Part shown: positions 44,523 to 54,287 of the stretch, piece after piece
Position numbering within the stretch: the first letter of the stretch is position 1
How the letters are laid out: every line of letters starts with the position of its first letter
DNA from: Cerasicoccus sp. TK19100
Lineage (GTDB): Bacteria; Verrucomicrobiota; Verrucomicrobiia; Opitutales; Cerasicoccaceae
Reading direction: 5' to 3'
NCBI RefSeq assembly: GCF_027257155.1
Contig: NZ_JAPWDU010000003.1
Location: forward strand, 310,001 to 374,000
DNA: 64,000 bases
Made by a program: the position numbers and the translations under genes
The notes under the pieces: model-generated
Told to the model about the DNA's origin: nothing
The model's database searches: none
What the model saw: only the letters and a program-made list of their open reading frames with translations

Positions 44523-46764
44523 AGGCAAGGCACCGTTGCCGTGGGTGGGGCTCGCGTTGGTTTTGACCGTGGCGATCGGAACCGCGATTTTTCTGATCCC
44601 GTCCAAATCGGAAACGTTCTCCAACCTGATCAAGGACCGCGAGTTCGACAAAGCCCGCGAGCAGATTGATCAGATGGCGATGAATGCCACCACGCCGGAA
44701 GCACGCGCGGAGGTCGAGCGCGCCCGCATCGAAGTGGCCATTGCGGAAGCTCGCAGTGAGGGTGAACAAATCGATGCCCCCACAACCGAGGCCATCATCC
44801 GCCAGGTGCTCAGCGCCAGTGCCCACGATGCGACGACGGCCGACTATTTGGAGGCACTCGCCTTAACGCAGGAAATCCCCGCGCCCGCGAAGTTCACCCC
44901 ACTGGAGCCCTTCGCGCTCGCGCCAGCGCTACGCGACGCACTGAGGAAAACGCTCACGCAGCAAGCGGGGTTTCGCGGGCAGCCTGCAGTTGCGGCTCAG
45001 TGGCATGAAGCGCTGCTCACCTCGCCCGCCTCAGCTGAAGACTTGAAAACGGGCGTCGCGCTCTGGCGCTCCACGGGCGACCCGGCCCGCGCATTCGAAT
45101 TTTGGCAAAAGTATTCGGCAGGCTCCAACGACTTCAGCCCCGTGCATCTAGCTCTACTCTTGGAGCTGAACCGCGCGCCAGAAGCCTTTGCGCTAGCGCA
45201 AAATTATCTCACCGAAAATCCGGAGAAGCTCGGCAAAGAAATTTCGATCGATGAGTATATTTCTTTGGCGACAATGTCCGACCAGTTCGCGCAAGCCGTG
45301 CCGCTGATCGTCACCTACTCGGAAGCGCACCCGGAAGATTCCCTGGCGCACGAAAAATTGATCGAATACTATATTGGCAATGGCCGACTGAACGAAGCAC
45401 TTCGCCTGCTCGAATATGAGCTCTCGCAAACCAACTCCTCCGCAACGCAAGCGAAACTCGCCCAAGTGCGCGAGTGGGCGGGCGATCCCGGCAAGGCTTT
45501 CGACTTGTATTTACGCATGGCTGCGGATGGCGATCCACACGCCGTTAACCGACTGCTTGAACTCAACCCCGGACTCTACCGTTCTCGCGAAGTCATCAAA
45601 GCACTCAAGGCTTACAACCCGGAAAAGCTGACGCCCGATCAGCAATCAGCGCTCTTCGATCTGGAGGTGCAAGTGGGTGCCTATCGTGAAGCAATCACGA
45701 TCAGCGATCTGTTACTGGCGGAATCACCCGACCGCCCCGAACTCTGGAAAAAGCGCGGCGACCTGATGCGTGCCGACCACCGTCTAACCGAGGCAGTCGC
45801 CAGCTACACCAAGGCGCTGGAATACGCACCCGACAGCATTGCGATTCGTCGCGAGCTTGCGCGCACGCTGCTGTTTGCCCGCGACTACACCCGCGCCAAA
45901 GAAGAATACGCTAAAGTTTACGCACAAAGCGGTGCCGCGCCAGACCTGCAAAAGCTGCTCGAGCTGAACCGAATGACCGGCGACTGGAACGCCTATTATT
46001 CCGTGCTCAACGAACAGTTCACCAACAATCACTTGACCGAGCCTGCACTCTACAGCGACCTGGCAAATCACTACATAGCACAGAAGAAATCTCAGGTGGC
46101 AGAGTCGGTTTTACGCAATGGCATTGAACGTTTCCCCGACAACGACAACCTGAAAATAGCGCTGCTATACCACCTTTCTAATTTGGAGAAAAATGCCGAG
46201 GCCCTGGCTTTGATCGAGCGCTATCCCGCGTTGCAAAACGACCAACAGCTGCGCTCGGTCCGCCTCTACCTCCTCACCCGCGTCAATCGCAACGAGGATG
46301 CCTTGGCGCTTCTGGAAACCTTGCCCAAAGACGAGTGGCAAAACTCAGCCGACATGCTGGAGATGGCCGCGATGCTTTACCAGGAAACCAGCGATTCCAA
46401 AACCGCAGAGGCACTTTACGAACGCGCCTACCAGCTCTTTCCCGACAAACCGGAGAACGTCCTGCGCTGGGCTTCGATCCTGGCCGCACGTGGCGATTAC
46501 CAGGCGTTTCGCGCGCTGGTGGATCCGCTGCTGGAAAACCCGACGCCCGAGGTGCTGCGCCTTACTGCGCAAACCCTGGCCGACGTTGGCCAGTATCAGG
46601 AGGCCGAGAAAATGATGATCCGCTACGTTCGCCTGGTGCCGGTCCCCACCCCCGCGGACTGGGGCATGCTGGGCGACATCCGTCTTTCGCGTGGAGACAA
46701 CCGCGGTGCCAAGCAAGCCTACCGCCTTGCGGCCAACGAACTCATTCGCTCTTCTAAGGGATAA
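44512..46764 (+). CDS. pelB: PelB N-terminal part: membrane-anchored TPR protein
   Basis: The 750-residue protein has one membrane helix near the N-terminus (WVGLALVLTVAIGTAIFLI) and then a long superhelix of tetratricopeptide repeats (about 40-745). It corresponds to the inner-membrane and TPR portion of Pseudomonas PelB, which guides the polymer and PelA through the periplasm. Unlike that single 1193-residue protein, it ends before the outer-membrane barrel, which is a separate gene just downstream. A good AGGAAGGA site precedes the ATG. Repeats look regular, so this is not a broken gene. Confidence 0.82.
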   Translation: MASKGKAPLPWVGLALVLTVAIGTAIFLIPSKSETFSNLIKDREFDKAREQIDQMAMNATTPEARAEVERARIEVAIAEARSEGEQIDAPTTEAIIRQVLSASAHDATTADYLEALALTQEIPAPAKFTPLEPFALAPALRDALRKTLTQQAGFRGQPAVAAQWHEALLTSPASAEDLKTGVALWRSTGDPARAFEFWQKYSAGSNDFSPVHLALLLELNRAPEAFALAQNYLTENPEKLGKEISIDEYISLATMSDQFAQAVPLIVTYSEAHPEDSLAHEKLIEYYIGNGRLNEALRLLEYELSQTNSSATQAKLAQVREWAGDPGKAFDLYLRMAADGDPHAVNRLLELNPGLYRSREVIKALKAYNPEKLTPDQQSALFDLEVQVGAYREAITISDLLLAESPDRPELWKKRGDLMRADHRLTEAVASYTKALEYAPDSIAIRRELARTLLFARDYTRAKEEYAKVYAQSGAAPDLQKLLELNRMTGDWNAYYSVLNEQFTNNHLTEPALYSDLANHYIAQKKSQVAESVLRNGIERFPDNDNLKIALLYHLSNLEKNAEALALIERYPALQNDQQLRSVRLYLLTRVNRNEDALALLETLPKDEWQNSADMLEMAAMLYQETSDSKTAEALYERAYQLFPDKPENVLRWASILAARGDYQAFRALVDPLLENPTPEVLRLTAQTLADVGQYQEAEKMMIRYVRLVPVPTPADWGMLGDIRLSRGDNRGAKQAYRLAANELIRSSKG

Positions 46765-46808
46765 TTTTCACCACTGTGTCAGCCCACCCCAAACAACATC
46801 TCAAGCCT

Positions 46809-48362
46809 ATGCTGCGCCACTTGACGGCGGCCATGCTGCTGCTTGGCCCGGGTGTGCTGTGCGCGGAAGTATTGCCGCAAACCGAGACCGTGCAGGAGTT
46901 GAGTGTGCTCTCCTACAACGATGCAGAAGTGCTGGCGATGGCCCAAACACTCGACGCCAAAGAAGTTAAATATCTGTGCTACCTCATGGCCCGGCTCAAC
47001 CGGATGGGTGCCGCGGAAGACCTTGCTGAATTGGTTCTCGCAGAAACGCCGGAAGATAAAAACACCCTGCTGGCCATGGCCTCCATGTATATCGAGCTGC
47101 AGGAAAAAGAGAAGGCCCTGCGCACTTCCGAGCGCCTGCTAAAGAGTTATCCCAACGACGACCAGGCGCTCTATTTTACCGCTGCCGCTTATTATCAGGC
47201 GGGCATGTATCAAGCCGCGAACGATCTCTTTGCCGAAATCAAAACCCGCTTCTACGATGACGAACTCTACCCCTACGAGATCGATCTCGCTGCGTCCGCC
47301 GACCGCGCCGGTGATTGGTATCGCTCGATGCAGTCCTACCAGACGCTCCTCCGTGAGCACAACCTGAACGACCAACTCCGCCAGCCCGTGCGCGATGCGC
47401 TCGACAATATTTACCGCGAGCGCATGGACCGGCTGGAACTCACACCCGAGTTCGCCTTTCAAGATAACGGTTGGACGCTTGTGGCTGGTGCCGATGTGTC
47501 ACGGCAGATCACCGACCGCGTGCGCCTGGGCATGTATGGCGAAGGCCAGACCACGCACCTCGACGCCCGCGATGGCATTCGCGCCGGTAATGCGCAGCGC
47601 GGCGAAGCAGGTGCATGGACGGAGTTCGACATGACCAAGCAATGGAGCTGGCAGGCCGAGCTGGGTGGCTCCACCGGCGAGGGCACACACGTGCTCGCGG
47701 GTGCCTCTACGCGCTACTATTTTGACCCGCTACTATCAGTGGAAGTGGGCGTCGATTTCGGTGAGGCCGCGCGCGACACCCTGGCGCTGGAATTTATCGA
47801 CGGTCGGCAGGACCGCGTGTTCATCCGCGTGGAAGACACATGGGACGACACCTGGCCGGTTTCGCTGGGATTTTCCGCCCGCCAAGTTCGCGTCAATGAC
47901 GACATAGATCTGGGCAACGGCCTCAATGCGATCTGGTCCTTCGGCAAACGCCTGCGCCTGGCGGACCCGGAAATCATCGTGCGCTACGTTGGCTATTGGC
48001 AGGGATTTTCGCGCGACACCTTTAACCCGCAGGGAGTCGCTCCGCTGGTCTCACCGATTACCCCACTGGCCGATCAGGCCGCGATTTGGGACAACCTCGT
48101 TTCGACCAATATCAACAACCAGGGGCTGAACGTGCAGGTGACCGATCGCTTTTGGCGAGCCTGGCGCTACGAGCTGAACGCAGCCGTGTTTTACTCGTTT
48201 TCGCGCGAGGCGATGGAGTTTGCTGGGGGCGGTCGCCTCGTTTACTATCCACGAAAGAGCATCGAAGTTTTCACCGGGCTTACTTATTACTCATCAACCT
48301 TAACCAATAATTCCGGCAACTACCGCATCGAGCTGAACAGCGGCCTGCGTTGCTGGTTTTAG
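46809..48362 (+). CDS. PelB C-terminal part: exported TPR plus outer-membrane beta-barrel
   Basis: The 517-residue protein has a leader (MLRHLTAAMLLLGPGVLCA), TPR repeats (about 35-200) and an outer-membrane beta-barrel (about 210-517), ending in the aromatic WF typical of barrel proteins. Together with the preceding gene it covers the whole architecture of PelB, and the barrel is expected to be the export pore for the polymer. ATG 46809 gives a perfect leader; a GTG at 46776 would add 11 residues and is possible. It is 44 bases from the preceding stop and 18 from pelC. Confidence 0.82.
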   Translation: MLRHLTAAMLLLGPGVLCAEVLPQTETVQELSVLSYNDAEVLAMAQTLDAKEVKYLCYLMARLNRMGAAEDLAELVLAETPEDKNTLLAMASMYIELQEKEKALRTSERLLKSYPNDDQALYFTAAAYYQAGMYQAANDLFAEIKTRFYDDELYPYEIDLAASADRAGDWYRSMQSYQTLLREHNLNDQLRQPVRDALDNIYRERMDRLELTPEFAFQDNGWTLVAGADVSRQITDRVRLGMYGEGQTTHLDARDGIRAGNAQRGEAGAWTEFDMTKQWSWQAELGGSTGEGTHVLAGASTRYYFDPLLSVEVGVDFGEAARDTLALEFIDGRQDRVFIRVEDTWDDTWPVSLGFSARQVRVNDDIDLGNGLNAIWSFGKRLRLADPEIIVRYVGYWQGFSRDTFNPQGVAPLVSPITPLADQAAIWDNLVSTNINNQGLNVQVTDRFWRAWRYELNAAVFYSFSREAMEFAGGGRLVYYPRKSIEVFTGLTYYSSTLTNNSGNYRIELNSGLRCWF

Positions 48363-48380
48363 CGACTACTCGAAAGCATT

Positions 48381-48917
48381 ATGAAATCACACATCACTGT
48401 TCTCTGCGCGCTCCTGGCGGGGCTCATGCTTGCCGGCTGCGGAACCCTCACCTACGACGGCGGCTCCGTGGCACATCTCGACAAAAACAAAACGACGATC
48501 CTGCTACCCCCTTTTGACAACGCCACCAATGACGAGTTCGCCGGCGTCGCGTTAACGGAGATCACCGCTTCGGCGCTCATGGCGAAAGACGTGCAGCTCT
48601 ACCAAACCGAAGATGTGCGCAACCGCCTGGGCCTGCCGGAAAACGCGGGCGACGGCTCCTACTCAATGCTGGCCAAGGAGGTCGGCGCGCAATACGTGCT
48701 GCTGGGCACCGTGCATGAATACCGCTACAAGACCGACCTCGACGGCGACCCCGCCGTGGGCGTGACCATGCGCCTGGTCGACGTGCAGGACGGCCGTACC
48801 GTCTGGCAAGGCACGGCGTCCGACGTGGGCTTCATCAACGCATCGGTGACCTCTGCCGCGCAAGTGGCCGCCAAGGACCTCGTCAACCGCATGCCACTGA
48901 ACAGCCACCTTAAGTAA
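48381..48917 (+). CDS. pelC: PelC-like outer-membrane lipoprotein
   Basis: The 178-residue protein has a lipoprotein leader with lipobox LAGC (Cys about residue 20). Its fold-like sequence, with TTILLPPFDNATNDEFAGVA and EVGAQYVLLGTVHEYRYK, is characteristic of PelC/CsgG-related lipoproteins. In Pseudomonas, PelC forms a ring that funnels polymer to the PelB barrel. Its place directly after the barrel gene and before pelD matches the canonical operon order. Length is close to the 172 residues of the Pseudomonas protein. Confidence 0.88.
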   Translation: MKSHITVLCALLAGLMLAGCGTLTYDGGSVAHLDKNKTTILLPPFDNATNDEFAGVALTEITASALMAKDVQLYQTEDVRNRLGLPENAGDGSYSMLAKEVGAQYVLLGTVHEYRYKTDLDGDPAVGVTMRLVDVQDGRTVWQGTASDVGFINASVTSAAQVAAKDLVNRMPLNSHLK

Positions 48918-48921
48918 GCGC

Positions 48922-50262
48922 ATGAGCGAAACGACTCCACCCGCCAACGCAAACCGGCGCCAGCGAAGCGCCTGGTTCGATGGCGCAGTCGTATTGGCTT
49001 TGCTGGCGGCCGTTAATTTCATCGCCGCACGGGGAGACGTCGGCATGCTATCGCTGAACCCTACTCCGGCGATCCTCGCGCCACTCGTCGTCGGGCTGTG
49101 GTATGGCGCGATGCCCGGCACCATCATCGGAGCCGTCACCGCCGGGCTGATCATTCTCCTGCGTAGCGTGGGCGGGCAAGACGTTGGCGCGGTTGTTGCC
49201 GAGCATCCGTTCGCGCTGATCTCGTTGCCCGTTCTCGGCGCATTGGTGGGTGAGCTGTTCAACGCCCTACGCAAAGATCAGGAGCGCGCGCAAGCCCAGC
49301 TACAGCACAACAGCGAACGCCTCGCGCAGCTCGGTGCAGACGTGGAGCACATGCGCCAAGTCCGTGATCAGCTCGAGCGCATCCTGCTAAAGCGCGATGC
49401 GTTAACCCTTTCCTTCGACAACGAAATCCGCGCACTCCAGGAAACACCCGCAGAGAGTTTTCCCTCGGCGCTGCTGCAAATGCTCAGCCGCACCGAGCGC
49501 GTTTACGACGCGGCGCTGTATTGGCATAAGGACAAAAAACTGCAGCGCGCGGCGCTGCTTGGGGACGAACGTTTGCTCCCGCCCGAGCTAAGCGACGACG
49601 ACCCCATGATTGCCACGGTTCTTGAAAACGCAGAACTTGCCGCGCTGCCTGCATTCCTCCGAAACGGCAATAATGAAGACCCGGGCACACCATTTCTCGC
49701 AGCATTTCCCCTGCTTGATTCCGATCGCAGAGTGCTGGCTGTCCTCGTAGTAGCGGGCTTGCCGTTTATCAGTTTTGAACGCACGACGCTGAGGCGCATT
49801 GATGCGTTTTGCCGATGGGCCGCGCAAATCGTCGAGCACCGCGAAACGGTGAAGTCGCTCGCCGCGAGGCAGCTCAGCAAGTATGGTAACCGCTACGTCG
49901 TCCCGGAAAATATCTTTAACTCACGCCTTCAGTTGGCGCAGCAGACTTACCGCGAGCTACAGGCACCATTCATCCTGGTGCTGATTGCGGACACGACCAA
50001 AAGCCTGCAACAAGAAGCGCTCGAAAACGCAATGGGCGGCGTATTCCGCGCAGGCGATACGATAACCGTTTTGCCCGGGCCACGGGCCAACCTCGTGTTG
50101 CTCGCCCCCTTTGCCGGAGAGCGCGCCCGCGATGCCATCGACCAGCGGCTCAAGGGAGTCGTCCGCCGCAATAATGGCATGGACTGCGAAATCATTTATT
50201 GGGAAAACACCATGCGCGACCACGCGGAGATCCTTCGCGAGGCCAAGCAAAAAGTGCAATGA
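48922..50262 (+). CDS. pelD: PelD-like cyclic di-GMP receptor of the Pel synthase complex
   Basis: PelD couples cyclic di-GMP to Pel synthesis. The 446-residue protein has about four N-terminal membrane helices (about 20-115), a coiled segment (about 120-160), a GAF domain (about 165-310) and a degenerate GGDEF-like domain (about 325-446) with no GGDEF active site. It keeps an RxxD inhibitory-type site, R376-A-G-D379, close to the position of the ligand-binding RxxD (R367/D370) in P. aeruginosa PelD. The gene starts 4 bases after pelC and its stop overlaps pelE (ATGA). Confidence 0.88.
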   Translation: MSETTPPANANRRQRSAWFDGAVVLALLAAVNFIAARGDVGMLSLNPTPAILAPLVVGLWYGAMPGTIIGAVTAGLIILLRSVGGQDVGAVVAEHPFALISLPVLGALVGELFNALRKDQERAQAQLQHNSERLAQLGADVEHMRQVRDQLERILLKRDALTLSFDNEIRALQETPAESFPSALLQMLSRTERVYDAALYWHKDKKLQRAALLGDERLLPPELSDDDPMIATVLENAELAALPAFLRNGNNEDPGTPFLAAFPLLDSDRRVLAVLVVAGLPFISFERTTLRRIDAFCRWAAQIVEHRETVKSLAARQLSKYGNRYVVPENIFNSRLQLAQQTYRELQAPFILVLIADTTKSLQQEALENAMGGVFRAGDTITVLPGPRANLVLLAPFAGERARDAIDQRLKGVVRRNNGMDCEIIYWENTMRDHAEILREAKQKVQ

Positions 50263-51257
50263 AGCAAACTGCCGCCAAGTTAATCGTCATGCTCGCGCTG
50301 GCCTTGGAGTGCGGGGCCATCGCCGCGTTTGTCAAAGGCGCGGGCGCACTCAGCGGCGGTCTTCACTTGCTGGCGATTGCGGGCTGCATCTACGGCATCG
50401 TGCAGTTGGGATTTCAACGCCATGAGCGCACCGCGAAGTTCAATCTCACTCTTTGGCTGCTCCTGTTGGTCTGCGCCGTGCCCGGCTTGGGCCCGTGGAT
50501 GATTGGTGTGCCCGCGCTTATCTGGACGCGTCCATCGCGCACGGCGCGTCGGGTGCAATTCCTCGGGCCGGAAGACGTTTATCATGGCGACGAGCAACGC
50601 AGCGCCGACCCCGACTACGAAGCCTCGGACATGCTCGCGATCATACGCAGCGATTCAGACGACGAGCGCCGACGCGCAATCCTTGGCCTGCGTACCTACG
50701 ATCCCTCTGCTGCCATTCCCGTGCTCAAGCGATGCCTGCAAGACAGCGATGAGCTCGTCCGCATTTACGCGCAGGGCATCTTACAAAACCTGCAGGAGAA
50801 TCTCGAGAAACGCTCACGCGCGCTGCAAGCCGAGCTCACCGATGAAACCGATACCGACGCCCGTATCAACCTGGAGCTTCGCCTGGCGGAAACCCAGCAT
50901 GAGTATGTGTTCCTAGGATTGGCCGATGAGGAGGTCGCGCGGCGATCCATTATGGAAAATGCGTTGGCCTCGGTGAAGCGTGCGGTCGAGCTGGCCCCCG
51001 AGCGCAACGATTTGCAACTCGTTCAACTGCGCTACGAGATCGAGCTACGCGCCACGGTGGCAGCGGAAGCCACGATGGAAAAACTGCGCACAAACGGCTT
51101 TGACCGCTTTCTCCTGCAACCCTGGGCTTGCGAACTGGCTTACCTCAAACGCGACTGGGCGGCGCTACGTCGACTGGCCGCCGAGGCCGAAGAATCACGC
51201 ATGGCCTACGGCCGCATGCTCAGCGCGTGTGCATTTTGGCGGGAGGGCATGGCATGA
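50259..51257 (+). CDS. pelE: PelE-like inner-membrane TPR protein
   Basis: PelE is an inner-membrane part of the Pel synthase complex with PelD and PelG. The 332-residue protein (about 329 in Pseudomonas) has two or three membrane helices (about 5-95), then a cytoplasmic helical, repeat-like region (about 130-332, with DDERRRAILGLRTYDPSAAI and later paired helices). The start at 50259 overlaps the pelD stop; a longer frame from 50199 would extend into pelD and is rejected. Its stop overlaps pelF. Assignment rests on architecture and operon position, as this family diverges quickly. Confidence 0.82.
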   Translation: MKQTAAKLIVMLALALECGAIAAFVKGAGALSGGLHLLAIAGCIYGIVQLGFQRHERTAKFNLTLWLLLLVCAVPGLGPWMIGVPALIWTRPSRTARRVQFLGPEDVYHGDEQRSADPDYEASDMLAIIRSDSDDERRRAILGLRTYDPSAAIPVLKRCLQDSDELVRIYAQGILQNLQENLEKRSRALQAELTDETDTDARINLELRLAETQHEYVFLGLADEEVARRSIMENALASVKRAVELAPERNDLQLVQLRYEIELRATVAAEATMEKLRTNGFDRFLLQPWACELAYLKRDWAALRRLAAEAEESRMAYGRMLSACAFWREGMA

Positions 51258-52786
51258 GTGAGGAGACGCTGGACCTTTGCCTCATTGCCGAGGGCACTTA
51301 CCCATACGTCGCTGGCGGCGTGTCGGGCGTCGTTGCGCAAATGATCAACGGCATGCCCGATAAAAAGATCGGCATTTTCTATATCGGCAGCTCGGCCGAG
51401 CTTGCGCAAAAGGCCGTGTATCCCGTGCCTGACCACGTAACACATATCCAAAAAGTATTTCTGTTCGAAGGTCTGGGCCCCAATGAAAAACACCGCCACT
51501 GGAAAGCGAATGCCGCCCGTAGCGAGTTTTATCAACGGCTCGGCAACTTTCTGCAGCAAACCCAAAACGAGCAACGGGACGCCGCCTTCGCCCAACTGCT
51601 TGACCACTTTTCCGCATTGGGCGATGCGCTGACCTTCGAGGATTTCTGCGAGGACGATGAGGCATGGGAAGTCATTTGCGATGCATTCAAGCGCTACCTG
51701 CCCAACGTATCGTTCATCGATTATTTTTACACGACGCGGTTTATGATGCTGCCGTTGTGGATTCTGTTTCGCAGCCTGGAGCGCACGCCCAAGGCCCACA
51801 TCTACCACTCCCTGTGCACCGGCTATGCGGGCGTCGTGGCCGTCGAGGCTGCGCGTCGCAACAACGCCCGGTCAATAATCACTGAGCACGGCATCTACGT
51901 CAAAGAGCGCATCTCCGAGATCAGCCTGGCCACCTGGATTCACGAGGCTCGCGAGGCCTACGTAACGGTGGACTCCGACCTCGGTGCCTTGAAAAGACTT
52001 TGGATTGCAAAGTTTCGCTACCTCGCAGAATACTCTTACCGACGATGCGACGCATTGACCACCCTCTACGGCGGTAACCGGCGCATGCAGGAAGAGCTCG
52101 GCGCGCCCCTGAACAAAAGCAGAATCATCCCAAACGGCATCGACCTCGGGGCCTTCGAGCCCGCGTATCACCGCCGCCGCGAACGCCTCGCCAACGCCAA
52201 GCCCAATGTAATCGGATTCGTCGGCCGCGTGGTGCAAATCAAAGATGTCAAAACGCTCCTGCGCGCGATGGCAGATGTCTCCGCGCGTTTGCCCGACGCG
52301 CGACTGGTCTTGATGGGGCCCACCGGCGAAGAGCCGGAATACTTTGAAGAGTGCCAAAAAATGGCCGAGCAGTTAAAGATAACGTCCGTGATTCATTTTG
52401 CCGGAAAACAAAACCTGCGCGAAGCACTGGCCGACATCGACGTAATGGTGCTGACGAGTATCAGCGAAGGCCAGCCCCTCGTGATCCTGGAGGGCTTCGC
52501 GGTGGGTATCCCCTGCGTATCGGCGGATGTCGGCAGCTGCCGCTCGTTGATCCTTGGTGACTCGGATGAAGACCGCGCACTCGGCCCGGCAGGTGACCTG
52601 ACGAAAGTCGCCTCGCCAAGGCAGACTGCAAACGCGTTGGTCAACCTGCTCAGCTCGCCGGAGAAAGTGCAAAAATACGGTGAGAACGGCCGCCAGCGTG
52701 TCACGCGGTTTTATCAACAAGCGGACATTCTCGGTGCCTACCACTCGCTCTACCAGGAATTCATGCCCACGGGCGCAAGCGGCTAA
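51254..52786 (+). CDS. pelF: Pel glycosyltransferase PelF
   Basis: PelF is the cytoplasmic GT4-type polymerase using UDP-sugars. The 510-residue protein (507 in Pseudomonas) has the family N-terminus LIAEGTYPYVAGGVSGVVAQMI, the SIITEHGIYVKER segment, NGIDLGAFEPA and VGFVGRVVQIKDVKTLLRA at the start of the second Rossmann domain, and the nucleotide-sugar motif SISEGQPLVILEGFAVGIPC with the conserved EGxP/E. The ATG at 51254 overlaps the pelE stop. No abnormal residue is seen. Confidence 0.95.
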   Translation: MSEETLDLCLIAEGTYPYVAGGVSGVVAQMINGMPDKKIGIFYIGSSAELAQKAVYPVPDHVTHIQKVFLFEGLGPNEKHRHWKANAARSEFYQRLGNFLQQTQNEQRDAAFAQLLDHFSALGDALTFEDFCEDDEAWEVICDAFKRYLPNVSFIDYFYTTRFMMLPLWILFRSLERTPKAHIYHSLCTGYAGVVAVEAARRNNARSIITEHGIYVKERISEISLATWIHEAREAYVTVDSDLGALKRLWIAKFRYLAEYSYRRCDALTTLYGGNRRMQEELGAPLNKSRIIPNGIDLGAFEPAYHRRRERLANAKPNVIGFVGRVVQIKDVKTLLRAMADVSARLPDARLVLMGPTGEEPEYFEECQKMAEQLKITSVIHFAGKQNLREALADIDVMVLTSISEGQPLVILEGFAVGIPCVSADVGSCRSLILGDSDEDRALGPAGDLTKVASPRQTANALVNLLSSPEKVQKYGENGRQRVTRFYQQADILGAYHSLYQEFMPTGASG

Positions 52787-52791
52787 CGAAC

Positions 52792-54171
52792 ATGGCAGGA
52801 ATCGGATTCGCAATTCGCAAAATGCTCGCCCGCGGGACCGTCCGCGATTCCGTGGCGGCCTACGGCTTTGCCGCATTGATGGGCAGTGGCCCGTGGGTCA
52901 TCTCGATCCTCTCGCTCGCACTGCTCGGCATCGCGGCAGGTGGCTACGATGGCGACCAGGATTTCGAGGTATTTTTCGTTTCGGTAACCTACGCCTTCAG
53001 TTTCAGTTTGATCGCCACTGGCGGCATCCAGCTGCTGCTTTCCCGATGCGCTTCGGACGTGTTGTTCATCGGCGATCAAAAACGGATCGGCGAGCTGCTG
53101 CTCGGTGGCTGCCTGCTATCCATGGCGGTCTCGCTCGCAATCGGGCTGCTGCTGTTTGGCTTTACTTACCCGGGTAACGCCGTTGCCCAATGGTCGTCTA
53201 TTGCGCTGTTTCCGATCCTTGGCGCGGTTTGGACTACCGTGCTCTTTGCCTCGGCACAGAAGGATTACCTCGTTGTCGCCGGCTCGTTTGCCGTTGGCTA
53301 CGGTCTCAGCTTTGCCTTGGCGCTCGGGGCACAAATAATGTTTGGCTCGGCCTACATGATGCCCGGCTTTGTCCTTGGCCAATTGTTGCTGTTCTTCCTG
53401 TTGCTGTATTGGCTGCATCGTGATTTCGGTATCGACCGCACGATCGACATCGGCTTCATCGCCGACGCAAAGCGCTACCCGGCACTCTTTGTTTGCGGCT
53501 TTGCTTACAACCTCGGTATTTGGTCAGACAAGCTGATCTACTGGTATTTCTCCCCGTTTCAAGTTCACCTCGGCGGCGTGCTCTACGCCTGCCCAGTTTA
53601 CGATGTGGCCGTTTATTTAAGCTTCCTGTCGATCGTTCCCGGTATGGCGGTTTTTCTACTGACCATCGAGTCTTCGTTCGCTATCGAGATGGCCGAATAC
53701 ATTGAGGCAATCGAAGCAAAGGCCAACCTTGCGACACTCGAAGAGCGAACACAGCGCATCATCGAGAGCGTGCAGAACGGCTTCTTCACCATGATCAAAG
53801 TGCAGGGCTTGGTGACGATTCTCTTGATCGCGGGCGCGGAGTCCGTGGTATCCAGCTTGGGCATCGGTGCACTGCAGCTATCCATCTTTCGCGTGACTTT
53901 GGTGGCCGCGTTTTTATGCGTGATATTGTTCTCGTTGCTCACGGTGCTCTTCTACCTGGACTGCCTGAAAGAAGCCGCCATCTGCGCCTGCGTGCTCGCG
54001 GTGAGTAACATCGCCTTCACCCTGCTGAGCCTGCGCGTTGGCATCGAGGCCTACGGCGTAGGGCTAATCATGTCCGTCGCGCTGTCGATTGCCGTGGCGT
54101 TTACCTACACCAACCGCAATCTGCATGGCCTGCTGATGCGCACCTTCACCCGAGTCCCGCTCGGCATTTGA
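52792..54171 (+). CDS. pelG: Pel membrane transporter PelG
   Basis: PelG is a polytopic membrane protein of the synthase complex, related to flippases. The 459-residue protein (456 in Pseudomonas) has about twelve hydrophobic helices and the family N-terminus MAGIGFAIRKML, then YAFSFSLIATGGIQLLLSR and GFAYNLGIWSDKLIYW. The N-terminal amphipathic start and the GIWSDK segment are typical. It lies 5 bases after pelF and is the last gene of the pel series; the next gene starts 116 bases on. Confidence 0.95.
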   Translation: MAGIGFAIRKMLARGTVRDSVAAYGFAALMGSGPWVISILSLALLGIAAGGYDGDQDFEVFFVSVTYAFSFSLIATGGIQLLLSRCASDVLFIGDQKRIGELLLGGCLLSMAVSLAIGLLLFGFTYPGNAVAQWSSIALFPILGAVWTTVLFASAQKDYLVVAGSFAVGYGLSFALALGAQIMFGSAYMMPGFVLGQLLLFFLLLYWLHRDFGIDRTIDIGFIADAKRYPALFVCGFAYNLGIWSDKLIYWYFSPFQVHLGGVLYACPVYDVAVYLSFLSIVPGMAVFLLTIESSFAIEMAEYIEAIEAKANLATLEERTQRIIESVQNGFFTMIKVQGLVTILLIAGAESVVSSLGIGALQLSIFRVTLVAAFLCVILFSLLTVLFYLDCLKEAAICACVLAVSNIAFTLLSLRVGIEAYGVGLIMSVALSIAVAFTYTNRNLHGLLMRTFTRVPLGI

Positions 54172-54287
54172 GCAACTACAGCTTGATCCGCGCATCGTTT
54201 CCAGCCGACGCGGCTGCGGGCGTGCTCCGCGTTATCAGGTTGATTTCAGCGCGGTCTTAGACTAAACCATTCAGCCCTTACCAGCTA

